From Theocolax elegans (Eukaryota; Arthropoda; Insecta; Hymenoptera; Cerocephalidae): DNA of 64,000 bases. The number at the start of each line of letters is the position of its first letter. Within the stretch, counting starts at the first letter, position 1. The stretch covers positions 14,475,505-14,539,504 of the forward strand of contig CM047427.1 in the NCBI GenBank assembly GCA_026168455.1, in the 5' to 3' direction. A program made the translations under genes and the position numbers. The notes under the pieces were generated by a model. It made no database searches and had not been told where the DNA came from. It saw only the letters and a program-made list of their open reading frames with translations. Of this stretch, positions 13,000-23,435 are shown one piece after another.

Positions 13000-13425
13000 T
13001 GGTCAGGTCGTGTACAGGAATGAAACGCTTTTTCGAACCTTTCCTGCCTATTTCATGGTTTTCATTCCATTTTACAAACCTTTTCTGACCATCAAAAATG
13101 CTTTTGGAATTTTAAGTAGACTAAGAAAAATTGGCCATTTTAGCTAAGTATAATAGCCATAAACAAGCTCCTAAAAATGATTTGGCTCAATTTGAGACAA
13201 AAATGATAAACGTCGAAATATCTTTAAAAGTACTATTTATATAGCGTAAACAATCGTCTGTATCTATTACAAATGGTAAAACCGATCAAATTTCACAACA
13301 CGCTTTAAGTTTTGTTTACAGGATTACCCGAAAAGTTGTTTCATATTTGATGAAGGTTATGTACATCTAAGAAATGGTCAAGAAAGGTGTGAAAAAGCGT
13401 TTCATTTTGAGATAGAACCTGACCA
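13000..13425. mobile_element. mariner-TIR MITE, copy 1
   Basis: Both ends carry an imperfect inverted repeat of about 50-60 nt starting TGGTCAGG and containing AATGAAACGCTTTTTC. The left end also reads GTGTACAGGAATGAAA, resembling the TCAGGTGTACAA-type ends of mariner elements. Inside there is no transposase frame, so it is a non-autonomous derivative of about 426 bp. A clean TA target duplication is not visible at the inferred ends, so the exact borders are uncertain by a few bases. It sits in what would be non-coding sequence left of model X. Confidence 0.65.
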
Positions 13426-14008
13426 GTTTCACTGGCCATTTCTTAATTTCAAGCACATTTTTCATATTTAAAATTCTACTAGGGATTTAATCTTATTTAC
13501 TGTATGAAATCTAATTTTAATTTGTTTAAGTTCACTAAGCGTAAATATGTTAGTTTTACTTAAATACTTTTCACCTATTTATCATTAATTAAAAATCCAT
13601 TGACTATCTTTTTCATCAAATTATGAAATTGCAATAATGCAAAAACAAAAGTTAGATGCAATTACAAGTTTGTAACGTTATTAAAAAGTTTACTTATTTG
13701 AATATAATACTTTGTCTTATTCCAATTTAAAAGATATAATCACGCCAACTTTGTTTTTTCTTTTACAAACTTTGAATTGAAAAGTTTTCAACGTAAATTG
13801 TTGTGTTTTTGATTACTAAATCAATGTGCATACAGATTTAAAACAGTCACGTTGTAATTTATCATTTTACACTATGACACGAACAATTTTTGTTTACGTG
13901 TCGTTGATGACGAATACACTTTATAATAAAAAAAACGAAATAATAACGAATTCAACACGTGTACGTTTCCGTGTCAGTGAGTTAAATTTACCCGGTTGGT
14001 CACTGTAG

Positions 14009-14059
14009 CTCGATGCTTGTAAATTGCTGGATACGAAAGACACTTTGCCGGAGGATCGA
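14009..14059 (+). other. exon-like island on both strands
   Basis: Plus strand: an acceptor ending at 14008, then 17 open codons (LDACKLLDTKDTLPEDR) to a weak donor at 14060. This is phase 0 at both ends and so compatible with the first exon of model X. The minus strand of the same island also has a pyrimidine-rich acceptor near 14066 and a GTAAAT donor near 13991, with an open frame between. The strand cannot be decided. Confidence 0.18.
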
Positions 14060-14501
14060 GTGAACCTACAGGGATGACAAGATAAGCGAATCGAATGAAC
14101 GAACTTGAGCAGAATAAATATAGTGCAGAGGAACATTGACCATCGGATTAGACTGACTTTCAACAATTTTTATGGTTATCATTTTGACAAATAGGAATAT
14201 AACACTCAATTACTTAGAACTTCACAATTAATTCTAATTTTTATGATTAAGGACTCCTTAAAAAATAAAAGATATTAGTGTTTCATTTAACGTTCATCTA
14301 AAAGTACAACTCTGAATTTTGAATTAACCAAGTAATAAATGAAAATAAATTGATTAAATAATTTTTCAACCGATTGATATACTCGCGGCAATATTTTGAC
14401 AAACGAAAAAATGGAACTTGACAGTTCCGTGGCTCTAGAAAACGCATGAAACTAACAACTTTTTAACACTATCATTTTTACCGCACTCTTTCTTCCTAAA
14501 G

Positions 14502-16391
14502 TATAATTCACGCTGTAAGACATTATTAAGCTCGGGACAGTCCTCCCCTAACACCGACAATTTTTATCGTTTAAGAAGGGGTCGCGAGCTATCCAAAGGT
14601 GAAAGAAAATCTGGCGTAGCAGAGGAACACGTTGAAAGAAAAGAAACCAAAAAAAAAAAGGAAGACGCGGTAAGATAAAAAGAGCTTTGTAACGCGTGTG
14701 TGGTAGGAGACTCGTGCCAAGTCAATTGTTGAAAAGTGTCACGCGCAACCGACGGATCATGTCGATTGCGACCGAGAAAAAGGGAGGACGATTTGTGTAC
14801 ACTGAGATTTAGGGTGGTATAATGAGGAAAAAAAAGTAAACCAAAGTACTTTTTATCTCTGTGGTTTTCGCTTCTTCAGTTGAAAAAATATGGAACTTGT
14901 ATTCATTGATCGATAGGAAGCACTATGCGTCTTGTTTGCACTGTTATACATATATTTGTCAATTTTAATCCGTGGTTTTGAGTTTGAGCTCATTGAACCG
15001 TAATTATTGTATTTACTTTGCGACTGTTGAATTGCAATTAATTCGTTATTGATCAGTCAAACTCTATGTTATAAACTTAATTTCAAACAAAATTCAAGTT
15101 TGATAAGGAATAACAACGAAAATCGTGTATCGATATAAAGTAACAACAGTTTGATGAGGAAAACATGGTAAATAGTTATAACAACTTTGGTCGACTGACG
15201 AATATAAATTCCTGAGATACCAACTAGCAAGATTTCCTCAAACGAAAGTCAAAGTTTCTTCTTCACGTAAATTCTCGTTTCAAGTCGAGATAAGGTACAA
15301 ACAGAGTAAAGTATCGGTGATAACTTGGATCCTTTCCTGTACGTTGCCTCCAGGCCATTGTACAACCTCTCCCTCTCACCGCCCCCCTCACTCTCTCCCT
15401 CTCTCTTTCTCTCTTGATTTTGTAAGTTATACGAAAAACTAAAAAAAATTCGTTGAAAAGTGAAAAAACTTGGTCCCTTGTAATTTGTACACTATGCTTT
15501 GATGATCAACATATTTTAAATTATAGTTAAATAATAAAGTTATATTTTATTGTACACATAAGATAAAAAAAAGTGGAGTATGAAAAAATAATTATTTTTT
15601 GTGGCGGTAGTTTAATTAAAATTATACTACGCGTTAGAAATAATTGATGAAAATTAATTTTAAAAATATTTTGTCTCCAAAAATATAATAATAATTTTAC
15701 TATTTACTACTGTAAATTTATAATGTACTTAAAAGTATAATAAAGTATAATAATTACGAAGATCTCGAAGAATCATTTTATGTGGATATTTAATAGACTA
15801 AAAATTTGTATTCTTCGTGTTTTTCCAGCAAAGCAAAGTACTAGTATATTTTCAAAAAAAAATTTTTTCGAAAAAAGTAAGCTTATCACTTGCATCCAAG
15901 TCGTTACTTCCTGTAGGGATCCTACGATCCAAGAAAATCCCGGTATCACAAGCTCGCCACCGAATTCGAGCGGAACCTAGTCGATATTAAGGAAAAGATG
16001 CTTTGTGCTTGCCCTCCTTATCTCGATATCTTCACGGGCTCCGAGAAAAGAATAAGGACAAGAAGGTGAGCTTTCACCCATCCGATCGGCTCCGAATAGC
16101 AGTCCGCGTTACACACACTCACCTCTAAACATTTTTTTTTCTTTTTTCTTTAGCTCTTGGGTAAAATATCCTACCTCGTTTTATTATGTATTGGTAGGGA
16201 TTGCGCTGGTGACTATCCATCGGAATTTCGTACGCCACTCCGAACGAAAAGCTCTTTCGAGGTTTATTTCGCGGAGCGACGGATTTGTTCTTGGAGTTAG
16301 TTCACCGGATTTGGGATTCGACGAGAGTGTTATTTGTTTCACGGGCGGTTCTTTGTTGACACTGCGACTTTATTATCGAGGTTTTCTTTAA
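14502..16391 (+). CDS. candidate gene model X, copy 1 (three exons)
   Basis: Exons 14502-14669 (56 codons), 15917-16065 (49 codons plus 2 nt) and 16154-16391 (78 residues and TAA). Phases run 0, 0, 2 and keep one frame open throughout; in exon 2 only this frame is open. Intron 1 is 1247 nt with a GTAAGA donor. Intron 2 is 88 nt with donor GTGAGC, a CTAAAC branch point and a T/C tract before TTTAG, which is very convincing. AATAAA lies at 16479-16484, 88 nt after the stop. Exon 1 is basic with a poly-Lys stretch from an A11 run; exon 2 includes LVDIKEKMLCACPPYLDIF. No family is recognised, and the 5' end is unknown. Exons 2 and 3 lie in a roughly 960-nt stretch free of substitutions between copies 1 and 3. 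If exon 3 is wrong, its first 40 nt could be a small internal exon ending before GTAGGG. Confidence 0.38.
15367..15416 (+). repeat. CT-rich tract in intron 1 of model X
   Basis: Imperfect CT/CCCT tract of about 50 nt. Also present in copy 2 as GA-rich sequence at about 31323-31372 and in copy 3 at 41862-41911. Confidence 0.8.
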
Positions 16392-16478
16392 AATATATTA
16401 TTTTATTTAGTTTAATAATTTAGATACTATTGTTTCAAACTATGTTTTTAATTGTGAAAATGTATGTAATTTCATTTC

Positions 16479-16484
16479 AATAAA
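16479..16484 (+). promoter_or_regulatory. AATAAA poly-A signal candidate, model X
   Basis: Canonical hexamer 88 nt after the inferred stop codon. In AT-rich DNA such hexamers are common, so it only adds support to the terminal-exon call. The same signal is at 42974-42979 in copy 3. Confidence 0.4.
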
Positions 16485-16489
16485 CATTT

Positions 16490-19350
16490 ATCATACCCTG
16501 CTGATGATTACTCAGATTTAACGTCTACAGTTACTGATTTTATTATTTTCATATTTGTTGATTAGTATAAGTAAATATTAAACTCTTTTTGAATACAAAG
16601 CTTTCGTTAAAAATAATTTGTGTTATTGGATTACGATGTCGTTATAGGGAAGTTGCACGAGACGTTCTACAAAAGATTTTAAAACGATCAGGCAATTTTC
16701 GTATCCACGTGTTTTGAATTTGTATCCAAATTTGAAACCCAACGAGAATTTACGAGTACAAAAGGCTTCTGCAATCTGCATGTTACATGCATGAGGAAAT
16801 AACATAAAGTGCCGTTTATATGGATTAATATTATGGAAACTCATATATTAAAATTACAATATATCGAGCTCCTTTGTGTACCCGTGAATTTAACATCTGA
16901 CGTGAAATTTGGTTTATCACTTAACGACTTAACCATTGGAAATGTAACATTATTATAATAATAACCAAAAATAATTAAATAAACTAAAAATTTATTAGAT
17001 TACACTGTTATCGAAGTCTTTAATTTATAATTTACAGATAAAATATATACAAATTCGACATAATTAATAAGAGAATCAGTTTTATCTATAATTTTAATAA
17101 ATTGATTGCCCTTTCATCATAAACAATCTATTTATGAGCTAAGCTTTAGCCAAAAATATACAGCTTTTGGGGATTGCGCAAAAATTAATTAATGGTTCTG
17201 CCTAAGATTTAATAAACACGTATTTACATTGATAAAACAGGAGGGTGAAAATGGAATATCGCAAAACGTAAACTAAAATTTGCTGTTCATAAAATTTTAG
17301 TATAGTATCAATTGATTATTGCATTACGAATAAAATTTTTAAAAATGTGACACTACAAAAATATGACTGAATAGAAGTTATATCGTAGCTATAAAGCGAT
17401 TCTCTCTAGCTTTGCAATATTTCGAGTTGAATTGCCCTGCGCGTGAGGAATTCACGCTCGTTAAGGCCACCGCATACTATTCCGGAGGTTCTGTCTCTTC
17501 TAGTTAAGGTAGTCAATGAAACGACAAAGGCGAATCCAACTAGCCAGCGGTTTCGCCGATTCGATTCGATCGCGAAATTATTGTCGCTTTACCGAGCATC
17601 TTGAATGCCAATGTTACGCGGCAATTATGCACCAGTCACACACAAGCCTTTGTGCACGATCCTTGAAATTTTCAAGTAGATTTGTGTTACGAGGATCATC
17701 TCGTCATCTCTAAGGAGTGAATTCAATTGTTCTACCGGCGAATTCTACGATGCATATTGTAATCTGTATCGTTTAATTTGACATCATTTTTGTTGAGTCG
17801 ATAAGATCCACATACTTACGTAATTTAACATCTATTTTAAATGAGCCAAAACGAATTTCCGATAGTTTAAACGTAATACCGCATTTGACATAATTGTCAA
17901 AGTGTTCAAAGTTTAGTTAACAGTTATACGGGAGGACTTTTATGCGAGTTGTTTAAAAACTAACAATAACATGGTATCCCATGAAACTAAAACAAATTAC
18001 AGTTCGATGAAAAAAAGTTTTCTCAATTCTTATCGATACCTTTAAAGAGCCATTGGCAAACTTGTAAATGGATCAGTAATTGTGATTTGATAAAAACTTT
18101 AAGAATTGTAATTTAGAATTGAAGAAATATTTTAAACCAGAATAATTTACAGCATTAACAATATTGCCGAAGTATGAAATACCATTTCTGTCAAGTTCAA
18201 CGTTTTTCCTTATATACATAACTTGTAATTACGTAACTTTCTACTTTCCTTTATTCGAGTCTCGCACCTTTAAGAATAACGAGACGCATATTAAAGATAT
18301 GTCACGTTCGACTGAAAATCATTATCAAATGAACAAACGTTTATTTTTATTCCTTTCTTACACAAATCTTCTAGAAAGTCAAATAAAATATCTTGAAAGT
18401 TGTAAATCTGATTGAATATCGGAGCAAGTTATCTCGAAAATGAACAAATACCTATTGCAATCTAACGAGGACGATATTCAAAGTTCACCGAGGACTTGAA
18501 AGTTAAGTTTCCAAGGAACTAATAATCGCAAACGCATACAAGCCCTTGTGCATTGGCAGCGATAAATTTTAAGTGGAAAATGTGCGATCAAATGAGATGG
18601 TAACATTGGCTTGCGCGAGCGTGTCCAAGGTAGATAAACCACCTGGCGCTTGGAAAACGGAATATCCATGTCTGCAGACGACTAGCTCTGACATTGTCAT
18701 CCTCCTCTCGCATCTCGTCCCACCTCTCTTTTGCGATTTGGTTACGGATAAATGTTTATTCATTGGTCTGTATCGACGTGACGAATGCAAATCTAGCGAA
18801 TAACATTTTCTACCTATTACCAGCAAAACGTTCATTTCTATTTTGAATTCAACTTGCAAGTACTAGACAATCGTCTATAATTACGTTAAAGTAAAAAGTC
18901 ATTCGAAAAAGAAAATTTAGATTACATTTGATGTCACATTGTTCCCGTTTTTTAAAGTCTGATAGGTAATTTGATTAATTTGATCCGCGTGCTACTCATA
19001 TATGTCTTCTCGAACGAGCAGCTTTTCACTTGAAGAAATTTCGAGAGTAGCCCGATTGTGTCAATTCATTGTCCTGGAAATAACACTGGGAATTGATCGA
19101 AATTGCAATAAATTGGGTGCGCAAATGCCATCAGGTAAAATGGTATTCCCGACGAAATAGGTAAAACAGTTCACATCAAGAGGGTTGATTACCAGAGTGG
19201 GGATCCTGCACGCGACGTCCCAAAAATTACGGTACCCGCAGCGCGCGGTTACAAAATCCAACATCGGGATAACTAGTCGCGCATCCCTCGTGCATTCCTA
19301 AAATACAAACCCAACTCAAAAGGACAAAATCTAATACCCGTCGCGTTCTC
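16490..19350. other. non-coding stretch with CpG-rich islands
   Basis: AT-rich DNA with islands at 17400-17715, 18480-18860 and 19050-19270. The first has a pyrimidine-rich acceptor ending at 17503 and then 32 open codons to TGA at 17602, plus an overlapping 65-codon ORF from 17516. The second and third hold ORFs of 60-96 codons on both strands. None has a full set of splice signals or a known motif, so they may be exons or regulatory islands. The stretch also holds most copy 1/copy 3 substitutions. Confidence 0.4.
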
Positions 19351-19358
19351 ATCAACCT

Positions 19359-19450
19359 CTATATACATATATATATATATACCCACGTATATACGTGTAC
19401 ATGTACATGTAGGCAGGTATACGTGCATATATATATATATATATATAGTA
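19359..19450. repeat. TA-rich palindromic microsatellite
   Basis: Two (TA)n blocks flank a core of short palindromes (ACGTATATACGT, GTACATGTAC). Lengths differ among the three copies (copy 2 about 27350-27440, copy 3 about 45856-45950). It could extrude as a cruciform. Confidence 0.8.
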
Positions 19451-19605
19451 AGGAAATGCAGTTAACGTTTGCATTTGCATCGGGCGCTTTGCGCAAAGTT
19501 GCGTTTAACTCGCGCAAACAGGAAATAGACGACGGTTAGGTTTGTCGTACCGAGTATATACTCCTCTCTTCGGTATAAATGTGAACGTAGGGACTACGTT
19601 GAGAT

Positions 19606-19677
19606 AGAAGAGAGAGTGTGAGATGCCAAGCGAGAGAGAAAGAGGGGGAGAGGGAGGGAGAGAGAGGGAGAGAGAGT
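19606..19677 (+). repeat. GA-rich tract
   Basis: Purine tract of GAGA/GGGA units, upstream of the small ORF at 19707. A pyrimidine CT tract lies on the other side at 19826-19876, so the two could pair. Tract length differs among copies. Confidence 0.8.
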
Positions 19678-19706
19678 TGGTTAGTGCTCGTAGTCTATTG
19701 GTGAAA

Positions 19707-19796
19707 ATGGCTGATTCGTGCAGAAGCTCGCGCATCTGGACACCCGGAGAGCCCACATCGCTAGGGGAATTGCCAAAGTCGTCACGGTTACACTAA
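19707..19796 (+). CDS. small 29-codon ORF with strong start context
   Basis: An ATG in AAAATGGCT context opens a 29-residue frame (MADSCRSSRIWTPGEPTSL and on) to TAA. It lies between a GA tract and a CT tract, upstream of model Y, so it could be an upstream ORF in a leader or a separate microprotein. It is the same in copy 3 and frameshifted in copy 2. No homologue is recognised. Confidence 0.2.
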   Translation: MADSCRSSRIWTPGEPTSLGELPKSSRLH

Positions 19797-19825
19797 ACTC
19801 CTTAGTTGCCGCGGTGTATATGCTC

Positions 19826-19876
19826 CTCCCTCTTTCTCCTTTACCCCTCTCTCTCTCCGTCTCTCTTTCTCTCTGA
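19826..19876 (+). repeat. CT-rich tract
   Basis: Pyrimidine tract of CTCT/CCTC units just after the small ORF. It is the approximate complement of the GA tract at 19606-19677. Confidence 0.75.
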
Positions 19877-20425
19877 CTCCCTCGCACCACTATTTATCCC
19901 GCCTTCTCTTTTGTATTCGAATTTATACCGTGTATGTATATGCACACTTGTTTGGCGTTTACTCCGTACGAGCTCATTCGAGTAATCGTAGAGTAAACAC
20001 TTATTACTCCATATTTGAATTGCGTCAATCAGACATATGATAAATGTTATCGTGCAAAAGTCTTATTATATTACGAATATTAAATTAAATATCAAATATA
20101 ATATAGGTTAGAAATCCGTATATTTGTTGAATATAATCAACTAGTAAACGTGTACTTATTAATACTTAGACTCGAATTTTGAAACTAAAAATTATTAAAT
20201 TAATAAATTAATTTTAGCAATTTTATTATACTCTTAGAACAATTATCCAATTATTTTGAATCGATTGCTCAAGATTAAAAAATTTAGAAAACAATTTTGA
20301 ATGTTGTAATAGATCGAGGAGTTGATAGACTTTTATAGTCATCTAGAAGACAGTGCGTTGAGTTCTTTGAAACCATTTGAAGTGTCTAATCCCCAATAGA
20401 ATTGAGCGTTAAATTTTTGTGTAAA

Positions 20426-20578
20426 ATGCCTGTATATCCACATCTCGTTTCTAGGTAAGTGACTTACGCGTTACGCTTTGAAATACGTGGCTGAAAGAAG
20501 GCGATACAGCCGGTCTCGATACTAATTTTCAACAGGAAACCGTCGCCCGACCAATCGAGTGAATCGATGGCGAAATAG
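20426..20578 (+). other. spliced leader of model Y with an upstream ORF
   Basis: A leader exon ends at 20454. The 81-nt intron 20455-20535 has donor GTAAGT, an ACTAAT branch point and ACAG acceptor, the best intron in the window. Across the junction a 23-residue frame is open from ATG 20426 (MPVYPHLVS, then RKPSPDQSSESMAK) to TAG 20576-20578, ending 28 nt before the main ATG at 20607. It could be a spliced uORF. Same arrangement in copy 3 (intron 46964-47044) and copy 2 (26283-26363, minus). Confidence 0.35.
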
Positions 20579-20606
20579 GTCCCAGATATTTGCTCTCTTT
20601 TTTCTT

Positions 20607-21484
20607 ATGTACCTCAGCTCTCGAAGCTGGTTTTGGGTTTTATTCTCGTTGCTAATGAGAAGCTGTGTGGGCACGGACGTCGAGAGGCGTGTCAGCACAT
20701 TTTTGTGAAAGGGATCGACAAATGGATTCCTGATGCCTTTCCGACCGAAAAATTGTTCCTTTATGACGCGTAAAAGAGTCGAGGCTCACTAAAATTCGTT
20801 TAGTGAATCACGTTCGACTGTAGAATAATAATTCAACTCACGCGTAAGAGTAAATTACTTCATCTCTTTGTGTACCTATTAAGGATTAAACAGTATTTTC
20901 TTATGAAAGGATACTATACATGATATGAGAATATTTATTGTAAAATCGAATAATAAGTTAGTAGACGCTATTGAACAACACAATATTATTTATTGTTTAT
21001 CATAAACATTCGAATTTTCGCGATTTAAACTTTTAAATACTAAATGATCACATCATCTCTTTAGGCTCATTAATTTTTTATAAGAGCTGGGTAATCAAAT
21101 TAATAATAAAAGATTCAACTATCCAATTTCTAAAATCCTTAATTTTCAATTAAACTATTAGTCTGGTTACATAAGTTTCTAATTGACACTTTTCTTTCAC
21201 TTTCGCATCAACAGTTGGTGGGTACATAACTTTGCGGTTAATTTTAAGAACCTTGTTAAACACAGCCAAGAGCATCACCATAAAATATTGGAGACCTTAA
21301 ACTATAAACCGGTAATTTCGATTACCCTGATCCACCAGAAAGGAAACCTTGGTCGAGAAAGAGAGGGAGGGGGGAGGGGGCTCCAAATTTTATCGCAAAA
21401 TCTCAGCAGGTTGCGAAAAGGACAAACCAAAAGAACGGAAGTGGCAAACCTTCTAAATCTAGTCCCCTTTCGGCTCCTAATTAA
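20607..21484 (+). CDS. candidate gene model Y, copy 1: small secreted protein
   Basis: Coding exons are 20607-20704, 21215-21311 and 21407-21484 with phases 2 and 0, giving about 90 residues. Residues 1-22 (MYLSSRSWFWVLFSLLMRSC and VG) look like a signal peptide with cleavage before TDVERR. The second exon encodes a His/Asn/Lys-rich segment starting WWVHNFAVNFKNLVK. The third is basic and Ser/Pro-rich and ends at TAA. Intron 1 has a CTAAT branch point and a pyrimidine tract; intron 2 is only 95 nt with a weaker acceptor that is also a CAGCAG tandem. Dibasic RR and KR pairs could be processing sites. Unspliced, exon 2 reads through to 21494 in a different frame. No family is recognised. Copies 1 and 3 agree. 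Confidence 0.33.
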
Positions 21485-21589
21485 AGCCTCTTGAAACGGC
21501 ATACTGGTAAAAGGTCCCGAAAAATCCAAATCGTCTTATTGTCTTGGATCTCATTTGCTCTTTCTCTCTCTCTCTCTTTGGGCAGTTAA

Positions 21590-21890
21590 AGAGGATGAGA
21601 TATCCAAGCGGAATTCCAAATTAGACTTGTGAGCGTCTTTTCGGTGGAATGGACAAATGGCCTCTAGGCAAGAAGTAAACGAAGATCGCAACTACGTGCT
21701 CGCGGGAATTCGGTCGAACGCGCACGTGCTCGCGCAATTCTCCACCAACTCGTTCATCCACCTACGACAGCTAGTGGATGTACAACACAAAGCGATCGCG
21801 ACAACTCAATCTGACGATTTGAACGCCAAGATAATCGAATCGGTGCCTCTGTTGAATTCGATGTGTTTGTTGTTACTTCGCTGATTGAAC
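21590..21890 (+). other. CpG-rich island with copy-variable ORF
   Basis: Island with an E-box-like CACGTG and an ATG at 21657. Copies 2 and 3 have AAACA where copy 1 has AACA near 21784, so the 75-codon frame of copy 1 is probably an error. The corrected frame (copy 3, from about 48165) gives about 51 residues from the ATG, ending in SDRDNSI. It may be a late exon of model Y, a separate small ORF or a regulatory island. Confidence 0.3.
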
Positions 21891-21899
21891 CTTTTCATT

Positions 21900-23435
21900 T
21901 GAACGATGGGATTTTTTTAATGTTCCTAGATGTTTTACTGGTCGTGTACATTAGGAGCATATGAATGTATTACTATTTGTATAAAAAACGTGTTTCCAAT
22001 AAGAAAATAATGAATATTTGTATTTTAACTTTTAGTAACTGTTTCTAGCATCCATCTGCAATAATTTTGTATTATACTGCAATATTTAAGTATTTATTAA
22101 ATCAATCATAGAAAGATTTGAGCAGATTGTTGAATAAGAAGGGAGATGAATCGATTAAAGTTATTATTAAAATAAAAATAAATTAAACTAGATAGTACAG
22201 TCTGATAGAAATAACGAAGTGGTATCGGAAACCTTGCATAATTAAAATTTGGTTTTCTTATTTATTGAACATAGATTGACTAATCCTTAACTAAAAATAC
22301 AAATAAGCTAGCGTTACTACTCATTAATTTTCATTAGCTATTTAGGTCGAAAATGTACATATTAATGTTATGGAGTTTAATCTCTTTTAATCGTCACATT
22401 ATTGAATTAAATTCCGATGGAAACAAGGAGAACGTACCAAGTGTTCGTGTGTTCAAAAATTCCAATCCGAGACAGCTGTCAAGGAGTTTTTCTCAAAGTT
22501 TCGATCAACTACTAAAACAATTATAAAAGAAGAGTTTCGCTGACACGTAGAAAATTATTAAAGATTAAACAAGTTGCAATTGGATTAAAATAATTGATAG
22601 TAGGTAAAGAGATTATAAGTAAACAACAACATTTGTCACAATGAAAATGTGAATTAATACTCCATTCAACTTCCTGTCAAGCGATAAATAAGAATTAATA
22701 TTCATTTTTAATATATTTTATGACAAATTTCTAATATTATCTTTGTTAAAAAATTCAAGATACATAGATATCTAATATATGTGAACGACCATATTTATAA
22801 ATCTCGTATGATTTAAATTCTAGATATCTTTTAACGAATCCTTTTGCGAAGTTAACAGTCGCGTTTTTAACGAGAAGAAAGAAAAGTAGATTGAAAGTTA
22901 GCTGAATCAGTGGAAAGGTAAATTCCGGGTAAAAAAAAAGAAGGCACATGGCTCAACTGCAGTTTTCCTCAATTGTTTATCGTTTTAATCATTCGACAAG
23001 AAAGCAACAGCCGGTATCAAGGATGCGGAAAAGAACCGTAAAGGAAAGCAACGATGGAAGAAACTTTGTAGAGGAAATATACATCCATCTGCTTCATCAT
23101 GGGCCATCCGAGACAACAAAGTTGAAAAGCTCAGGTTGAAACGAACATCTTTCTCTCTTCGGTAGGTCCCGGTTCTCTTAATGAAATTTTAAATGAGATC
23201 GACATCAGGATATGCGCGCACAGGCCGCGGGAAATTAATTTGAAACTTTGGAGAGCACGGAAAACTTTAAAACCCGTCAAAGCTCGACTCCCCTTGCTTT
23301 AAGCTTTCTCTTACCTTTTGAACATCCCTTCGCCTTTTTTACAAGTACTCTTTTTATTCTTATACTTCATTATGACGATACTTTGAGGATTTCTCTAGTA
23401 CAATCATTATTACTATTCAAAATTAGACATTTGTT
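21900..23435. other. AT-rich non-coding end of the unit
   Basis: AT-rich, with one GC-richer patch at 22940-23300 that has overlapping short ORFs on both strands. No splice pattern or motif I can support. The right edge is the fold-back point. Confidence 0.5.

Noticed and set aside
13921..14166. 81-codon minus ORF (and its copies at 32527 and 40419)
   Set aside because: Half of it lies in AT-rich hydrophobic noise. The only exon-like part is the short island noted at 14009-14059, whose strand is undecided.
18573..18803. Plus-strand ORF with a VTLACAS motif resembling an immunoglobulin-domain strand
   Set aside because: Only one short motif fits. The expected second Cys and Trp spacing do not, and a 96-codon minus frame covers the same bases.
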